Notes under the pieces: generated by a model
Database searches by the model: none
What the model was told of the DNA's origin: nothing
What the model saw: only the letters and a program-made list of their open reading frames with translations
Shown here: positions 7,488 through 16,400 of the stretch, piece after piece
Position numbering within the stretch: the first letter of the stretch is position 1
Layout of the letters: every line of letters begins with the position of its first letter
NCBI GenBank assembly: GCA_902798015.1
Contig: CADBVL010000010.1
Span: 1-32,928, forward strand
Source: an uncultured Bacteroidales bacterium
Lineage (GTDB): Bacteria > Bacteroidota > Bacteroidia > Bacteroidales > Paludibacteraceae
Length of the DNA: 32,928 nt
Direction: 5' to 3'
Translations under genes and position numbers: made by a program

Positions 7488-10400
7488 ATGAAAAAATCCT
7501 TCTATATAATCAGTTGCGTGCTGTTGGCCGCAGCAGCCGTAATGCGTGTTCACGCCGAGGATGGCATTATCGAGACGCGCCATTACAAGATGTGCCCCGG
7601 TGACGCTATCACCATTGACACGCGTCAGACACCTGTGTACCAGGACACGATTTTATACGACACGCTGCTTGTTACCGATCCGGGCGCAGACAGCATCATC
7701 CGCTATGTAGTGAATGTGTTCCCGTCTTTCTCTAAGAACGAGGAACGTCAGTTAGAGGCCGGCACCTCGTTTGCGTGGTGCGACACGACCATTGCGACAG
7801 GCGGTTCGTACGAACGCATCTACAAGACCCAAGACGGTTGCGACAGTATTTATCGTCTTCATGTCACGGTAGAATTAACCCGCAGCTTCACTCTATGCGA
7901 TGATGAGAGTGTGACGTTCAACGGCCAAGTGTACAGCAACGCCGGCACGTATTATAATTCGTACAGCAGCGACACCACCTATAAAATCATCATCACCAAG
8001 CACCCATCGCAACTGCATCAACAGACAGGTTACCTGGATGCCACCCATCCGTATTACTGGCAATACCAGTTGGATGGCGCAGTAAAGACGGACACCTTGA
8101 CCGCTCCGGGCGTATATGAGTACACGACTCAGAACCCCGAGACAGGTTGTAACGACATATGGCGATTGATCTTACGGAAGGATGAGACCAGTTACCGTTT
8201 TGACAGTGCAGCCACCATTTGCGAGAACGAAGATTTCGAGTGGCGAGGCAAACAACATCTTAACCGTCAGGGTGTAGGTACGACTACCGACTACTACGAC
8301 CGTTACAAGACGCTTGCCGGTTATGACAGTATCTACCATTTGGCATTAACCGTCCTGCCGGTGAAGCGCGTGACTCAGACCATTCCATTCTGCGGTAGTA
8401 TCACATGGAAAGGTCAAACATACACGGAGTCTCAGACATTGATCGACACCTTTACCGGCGTCCAATACGGTTGCGACAGTATCGTCACTACTATTCTGGC
8501 CAAAGGTATCCCGTTCTTACAGCACGACACAGCCACCATCGTACCGGGCGAGACTTTGATTTGGCACGGTCAAACGATCACGAGTAGCGGTCAATACGAA
8601 GACAAGCATCTTACACGTTCCGGTTGCGACAGCATCTATACGTTGGGTGTAGGGGTGAAAGCGGGCACGGCGACGATTCCTATCCGCACCGAGCGCGCGA
8701 CGACATGCGACGGCACTCCTTATTCCTGGCGGGGCAAAGACTACAGTATCAGCGGGCGATACGTAGATACAGTCCTTGTCGGCGGCACCCAAGAGATTGA
8801 CTCCCTGATTGTATTGGAGCTGACGGTTCATCCGACCTATGCATGGACAGAACGTATCAGTTTCGTTACATTCCCTCAGACATATCGCGGTCAGCCCATC
8901 ACCGCTCCCGGAACCTACTCCATCGCTTATACCACTTTCACGGGTTGTGACAGCATCCTCACGCTGTATGTCGATCGCGAGGTGATACGCGATGATTCGA
9001 CGGTGACTATCTGTCCGAATGAGACATTCATCTGGCGCGGTAAAGCGCGTCATGAGAGCGGTCGCTTTGTGGAGATAGAGAAAGATGCGGCTGGTAATGA
9101 CAGCATTGAGCATGTCCTTAACCTTACCGTACGTTATATTCCGGAGACCCATATCAACCAGACGATTTGTCGCGGCAGTAGTTATACTTTCGGCGACCAG
9201 CTCCTGACGGAGAGCGGCGTTTACACGCATGTCTTCAAGCAAGACGGTTGCGATTCTACGGTTGTGTTGTCGCTGAACGTAGTCACCCCGGATACCATCC
9301 GCTACGTTCATCAGATTAATGCCGGCGATGAATATGTATGGCATAACGTGACCTATCGCGAGACCGGTGTATCCTTCTACACCACGACCAATCACTTCGG
9401 TTGTGATTCCACAGAGATGCTTATTCTCACCGTCAACCATGTGGACACCATCGATTCGACAGCAACTATCTGCCCGGGTGAAACCATCGAGTGGCATGGC
9501 ATCCGTGCCAGTCAAAGCGGTGAGTTCTCGAATGCAGAGCAACAGCCAGGCGGCAATTTCAATTTCTACCGCTTGCATCTGAGCGTGCGCGAGTTGGCAC
9601 AAGTGGACAGTTCTTTCGTTCTTTGCGGCGACGAAGTACTTTCCTTTAACGGCAAGACCTATACGGAAGCAGGTCATTTCTACGACAAAGCCGGTTGCGA
9701 CACGCTTTATCATCTTCATATCCAACGCATTCCGAGTCAGGTATATATCACCAATGCCAGTCTGAGCAAAGAAGGCGGATACACCTGGACCTACAGAGAC
9801 AACGGCGTGGAGAAGACGGATGTCTTCAGCACTCCGGGCACCTATGAATTCACGAGTCCGAACGGAGAGACCGGTTGTCAGGATATCTACCGATTGATAC
9901 TCACGAAAAACGAGACGGATTACCATTTTGTGGAGACCTATACCATCTGTGAGGGCGAGGACTTCAGTTGGCGTGGAATGAGTAACCTAAGCGGGCAACC
10001 GGGAACGAGTCATTATTTTGACACCTACGAGACCCGCGCAGGCAAAGACAGTATCTATGAGTTGGTTCTCACCGTCACCCCTGTCAAGCGCACCATTCAG
10101 ACCATTACCTTCTGCGGTGAGACCACCTGGAAAGGTCAAGTACTAACCAACTCCACCGTGGTATATGACACGATTACCTCGAGTACCGGTTGTGACAGTA
10201 TTGTGCGCGTGAACTTTGACAAAGTCACTCCGTTCTATCGTCATGACACGGCGACCATCGTACAAGGCGAGACACTCTTATGGCATGGTCAAGCTATCAG
10301 CGGAGACGGTTTCTATATCGACGCTCACACCAACCAATACGGTTGCGACAGCACCTACACCCTAGGTGTTGGCGTGATTGCCGCTACGCCTCAAACAAAC

Positions 10401-13400
10401 ATGTTCACTACGCAGTACTCTATCTGCGACGGAGACGTCTACACCTGGCGCGGTCATGACTATTCACCGACTACCACCACTACCTATACCGATACGGTGT
10501 ACAAAGCCGGCACGAATAGTATTGATTCCATCTTCGTATTGAAACTGACGGTTCATACCAATTACCCGGATACGATTGTACGCCATCTCTATACATGCGG
10601 CGAGATAGGAGCATCCATTCGTTACCAAGGAAAAGAATATTACGAGGACACTACGATCATCTCCGACCTTCATACCGTCTTTGGTTGTGACAGCATCGTC
10701 AAGGCCTACCTGCATTTCAACACCGCATTGTTCCTGAGCGACACCGTGAAGATTGCGGATACGGAATTACCCTATACATGGCATTTCCGTTTGGGCGGAA
10801 CGGTACGCGACTCCGTCATTACGACAGCCGGCACGTATAATCACTACGAGGCCGCAGAAGGTACATGCCGTAACCAGGAACAGTTGGTACTACTCGTATA
10901 TCCGACCTATTTGTACGAACAAGACACCACTATATGCGAACTCGACTTGCCGTTCTATTGGTTAAGAGGCCCGAGCGAGCATATCAACGATGCCCTTCAA
11001 CACACCGTAGGTCAGACAAAACAATATGAATATCGCTATCAATCAGTCAACAACACGGATAGTATCTACCGTCTGAACCTGACCATTGATCCCGCGCCGA
11101 CATCCACGGAGCGCTACTATGTATGCGAAGGTTCTCCCAAGAAGATTCACGGAGTGATGTACGGCGAGGGCAACATGGCAAAGGATACGCTTTATCGCGA
11201 CACCATCCGTATGCATGTCGATGGTACCATATGTGACAGCACCGTTTATGTCGAAGTGTATGTCTCATCGCGCAAAACGCATACCGAGACCGTCGTTCTT
11301 CAGGACGGCGAGTCGATTGACTGGAACGGGATGCACATCACTTCAGGCGGCGAATACCGCTTCACTACAGACAGTGTAGGTCCTGCGGGATGCGACAGCA
11401 TCAGCATCCTGCGCGTCATTCAAGAACTCGGAGACGAGCGTTTTATCTGCTCCAATGACACCGGTGCAGACGTTCACCCGGATAAGAGATATCCGTTCGT
11501 ATGGGAGCATCCTCGTCTGACGCACGACCCGGACACGCTCTATACCACAGGTTCCTTCCGCGACACCGTTTACGATGATTTAGGTTATATCCTCGAGATC
11601 TACCGAATGGACCTCACCATCGTCCACCCGTATGACACCACCATCGTTGTTCACGGATGTAAGAACAAAGGTGCATTGTGGCGCGACTCACTCTATTTCA
11701 ACGACACTACCTTCGTTGACCGCGTAGAGGTCATCCCGCACACACACGAACAACCTTGTGACTCTGTCTTCCACGTAACCATCAAGATCGACACCTTTTA
11801 CAACATCCGCATTGACACGACGCTCTGCGAGTATCAGTTGCCGCTTATTGTAGGTCGCATCAATCCTGATACGTTGTGGCAAGAAGGCGACTTCCGCCAT
11901 ATTTTAGACACGACACTATGCGGCTGCGACTCCATCATCGAAGGCCACCTGACCATTATTCCCAAGCTCACGCATAATGACTCTACCTTTATCTGCGAAG
12001 ACAGCATCAAAGCCCACCACGTTTGGTTAGGCGACACCATCACACCGGCCTTCTTGGGTAATGACGGCGGCAAATGGGCTGATAAATGGCAGGGTAAATA
12101 CCATGGCGTGATGTACACCTCCGACACCATCGTCTGGGATTGCAACCATGAGTATTTCCATCATATCATCGTTCGCCCGAGCCAGAAGTTGGTCGTAGAT
12201 ACCAATTTCTACCTCTGTCCGGGCGATTCGCTTCGACTCTTCTGGGGACGCGGTGATGACACGACGTGGTTCTACAAGGACACGCTCTACGAGCAGCACA
12301 CACCCATGCCTTCTACTTGGAGGGATGAGCACCATCAATACACGTACGCCAACGATGCTTATTCATGCGACAGCATAACCAGATGGCATATCAAGGTGCT
12401 TCCACTGTATCATAAAGACACCACGGCGCACCGTCTGTTAGGCGACTCTATCTGGTGGGGCGGTGCATGGCGTTACTACACCGGCACATACGACTCTATC
12501 GCTCCATCGCCGGACACCAGTTCGTTGGGCGACACATGTATGTATATCTACCCGCTGCATCTGATTGTGGACACGGCATACTATTTCCGCGACACCGTAG
12601 ATATCTGTACAGTTGCCGGCAAGACCCATACGCATATATGGCCTGAGACCGGTTACAAGCAGTTCTTCACCGTAGGCGACAAAGACACCGTGGCCCGTCA
12701 TTACGTGGATTCGCTCATCACGTATGATCGTCGCGACAGCATCTACGACCTCTGCGTCAACTATCGTCTGCATAGAGACACCACTATTTATCGTACGATA
12801 TGTGAAGACGACTCCGTGCGTTTCGATCTTCATCTGCGCGACAATGTCTCCTTTATCGAGCGATGGGTGAAGAACTACGGCACGTATTACGATACCGTCA
12901 TGGCCGCTAATGGTTGCGACTCGATTATCACCCTTAAACTGACCGTCCATCCGCGCATCATTACCAAGCCCAAGGAAGTGATGATTACCGATCGCGAGAT
13001 CCCCTACTTGTGGCACCACGCATGGACGGAGAACAACCTGCCAGTGGATTCTGTTGATACACTCCGCGCTACCGGTCTCTATACCTTTGTGATGCCAAGC
13101 ATCCATGGTTGCGACTCTATCGACAGTCTCTACCTCACAGTTCATCAGACGCACGTCTTCCGCGACACCATCGATGTATGTGACCGGCCTGACAAGACGC
13201 GCAATCATACATGGTTCACCGGATATACTCAAACATACAATACACCGATGGCGGATGACACGGCTTTCTATGCCGACACCCTCCAGACACGTATTCTTCT
13301 CGATAGCATATACGTGCTCTGTGTGAACTTCCATCGCACTTATGAGACTCATTTGTATGATACAATCTGTGCAGGAGACTCCGTATTGCTGCATGGTTTC

Positions 13401-16400
13401 CATACTGCGACCGGCATCTACCGCGACACCGTTCCGGCCGTCAATGGGTGCGACAGCGTCATCACGCTCCACCTGCAAGTATGGCCTGGTTTCCCGACAC
13501 GCTACCGCTACGAGGACATCAACATCACCGACACACCCTACACTTGGGTTCATACCTGGGTAGAGAACGGCTTGCCGAAACAAGATATTGATTATCTCTC
13601 CATGCCGGGAGAATATGGCCGCGTATTGCCTAACATACACGGGTGCGACTCAATAGACAGCCTTATTCTCCGCATCCATAACAACTATGTATTCCGCGAC
13701 ACTATCACCATCTGTTCGGATGCTACGCCGTACACTTGGTATGGCCCGGATTATACCGTTTACAAGAGCGATATCTACGACTCCGGCGACTATGTACGTC
13801 GCTGGCGCACTGCGAACGGCTTTGGAGACAGTACGCGAATGATACACATCGAGGTCTTGCCGGTAGTTTACTCGCAGCGATATGACACGTTGTGCTACGG
13901 CGACTCGATTCTCTTCGGACTTACCCGCCTCAATCAACCGCGTTATCTCCACAAGAGCGGTGTATATTACGACACTCTCACGAGTATTCGGTACGGTTGC
14001 GATTCGATCATTGAGATGCGGCTGAATGTCTTCCAGAATTTCATGCATGCCGAAACGCGTCATATCATGCGCACCGATACGCCGTATGTATGGTATCATT
14101 TCCGCAGTGGGGCTACCCTTCCGATTGATTCGACATTCATCACCGCTGAAGGTACATATGCATATAACTTCGTCTCCCTCCATGGTTGTGACTCTATTGA
14201 CAGTCTCACGCTGGTACTGCATGACGACTATCTGTACCGCGACAGCGTGGTTATTTGTCAGGATCAAGTGCCTTACACCTGGTACGGTTCTGATCACACC
14301 ATCTACAAAGAGGGCATAAGCCACTCAGGCGAATACACGTACAGCCTGCGTAAACAGGACGGTTATTCCGACAGTACCCTCGTACGCAAAGTGACGATTT
14401 TGCCGATCGTATACTCGCAGCGTTATGACACGTTGTGTTACGGCGACTCAATACTCTTCGGACTTACACGTCTCAACCAGCCGCGTTATCTCCATAAGAG
14501 CGGTGTATATTACGATACACTCACGAGCATTCAGTACGGTTGCGATTCAATCATTGAGTTGCGGCTGAATGTCTTCCCGCATTTGGATAAATATCATGCG
14601 CCGGTGGACATCACAGATCGGGATCTGCCTTACACATGGTACCACTACCTTGATGGAGAGACTACAGCTGTCGATTCGACGAAGATCTCCGGTAGTGGAG
14701 AATTCACCTATACCTTCACTACCATCCATGGTTGTGACAGCGTGGACCATTTGACGGTGAATGTACATCCGAACTACTTCTTCCGCGACACCGTCACCAT
14801 ATGCTCAGATGCAACGCCGTACACGTGGTATGGACCGGATGGAACCATCTTCAAGAGCGACATCTATCTTACTGATCTCTATACGCGCCATTTGCGTACC
14901 ATAGACGGCTTTGCCGATAGTATATACACTCGATACGTTAATGTACAACAAGTGAAGTTAACTCTTATCCGTGACAGCATCTGTTTGGATGCGGATGGTC
15001 ATAACTTCTATACATTCAACGGCCGGAACCTCAACGTGGGTGGCATCTACCGCGACACTTTAGCCGCAGCAAGCGGATGCGATTCCATCATCGAGCTCCA
15101 CCTGTCTGTGAACAAGCCGTATTATAGTTTCCGCGAAGAGCATATTATCGAGGGTCAGACTGTCAGTGCCTTCGGTCAGGCCTTTACAACCGACACGTTG
15201 CTTATCCTTAAAGGCCTCACGCCAAGTGGCTGCGACAGTACGAATGTGCTGAAGGTGGTTGTTCATCCGCTGGTTGACACGACAGTAACTATCTGTTCGG
15301 CCGACTTGCCTTATCTATGGGCAAACAAATGGAATGGGGATATCACACCTCTTTACACTGCCGGCCTTTACCGAAACGACACTACCTTCGTCAACGGACA
15401 ACGGATGTATTACGGCCTGCGACTTATCGTGAACCAACCGACTGACACCACGATCTACCGCACTATATGCGAAGATGACCAATACAATTTCAATGGTCAG
15501 TTCCTAACCAGTGCCGGCGAATATCGCGATACATTGCGTAATGCCTCCGGTTGCGATAGCGTAGTAATTCTTCATTTGAACGTACAACCCAAATACCTTA
15601 ATGTAGTAGATCGCACGATTTATGAAGGTGATTCTGTAGAGTTTGAGGGCACTTATTACCATACGGCAGGTATATACCCCATCCGCCTTACCTCTTCTAC
15701 CGGTTGCGACTCGATTATCGAGTTACGTCTGACGGTGAACCGGTTGTACGATGACTCCATTTCCGTATGTAGTAATGAACTGCCATACGTATGGCGTGAG
15801 AAACTCATTTATACATCCGGTATTTACCGCGATACTATTCCTAATAACGGTACAGACGCTGTCATTGGTATCAAGGTCAATGTGCTGCCTACGTTCCGCG
15901 CTACAGAGCCGATCGTAATTAGCATATGTGAGGGAGACTTCTATAAATTCGGAGGCAAGATACTCACGCAGCAAGGCATCTACTACGATACGCTCACGGC
16001 TACTAACGGTTGTGACTCTATTGTAATGCTCTCGCTTCAAGTGATGCCATTGAAGTACCAGTCTGAGACGCGTCGGATATTTGAGGGCGATTCTGTGCTC
16101 TTTGACGGCCAATGGCTCAAAGAGTCAGGCGTTTACGAGCGCCGCGTCCAGAACGACAACGGATGTACCGACACCTACCAACTCATCCTCACTGTGCTCA
16201 AAGAGTTCCGTGTTGATACCACTGCCTACATATGCGCGAATGATATCCCGTTCGTATGGCGAGGATATGAGTATAGTGCATCAGGCGACTACTCTCTGCC
16301 TACGGCATGGACCGACTCCTCACGTGTAGTGACTACGCTCCACCTCACAATCCGTGAGACCTTCTATGAGGAGCGAAACATCGCTATATGCTCCGGAGAT

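Noticed and set aside
7476..7490. ATG at 7476 as start of the giant protein.
   Set aside because: It lies in the last partial 14-bp repeat and adds MLVS before a perfect signal peptide that begins at 7488.
8517..9926. Long minus-strand open frame (469 codons) opposite the giant gene; a 400-codon frame at 12438-13640 is similar.
   Set aside because: They are shadows of the repeated codons of the giant gene. They show no domain, signal peptide or promoter, and the sense strand explains the region fully.
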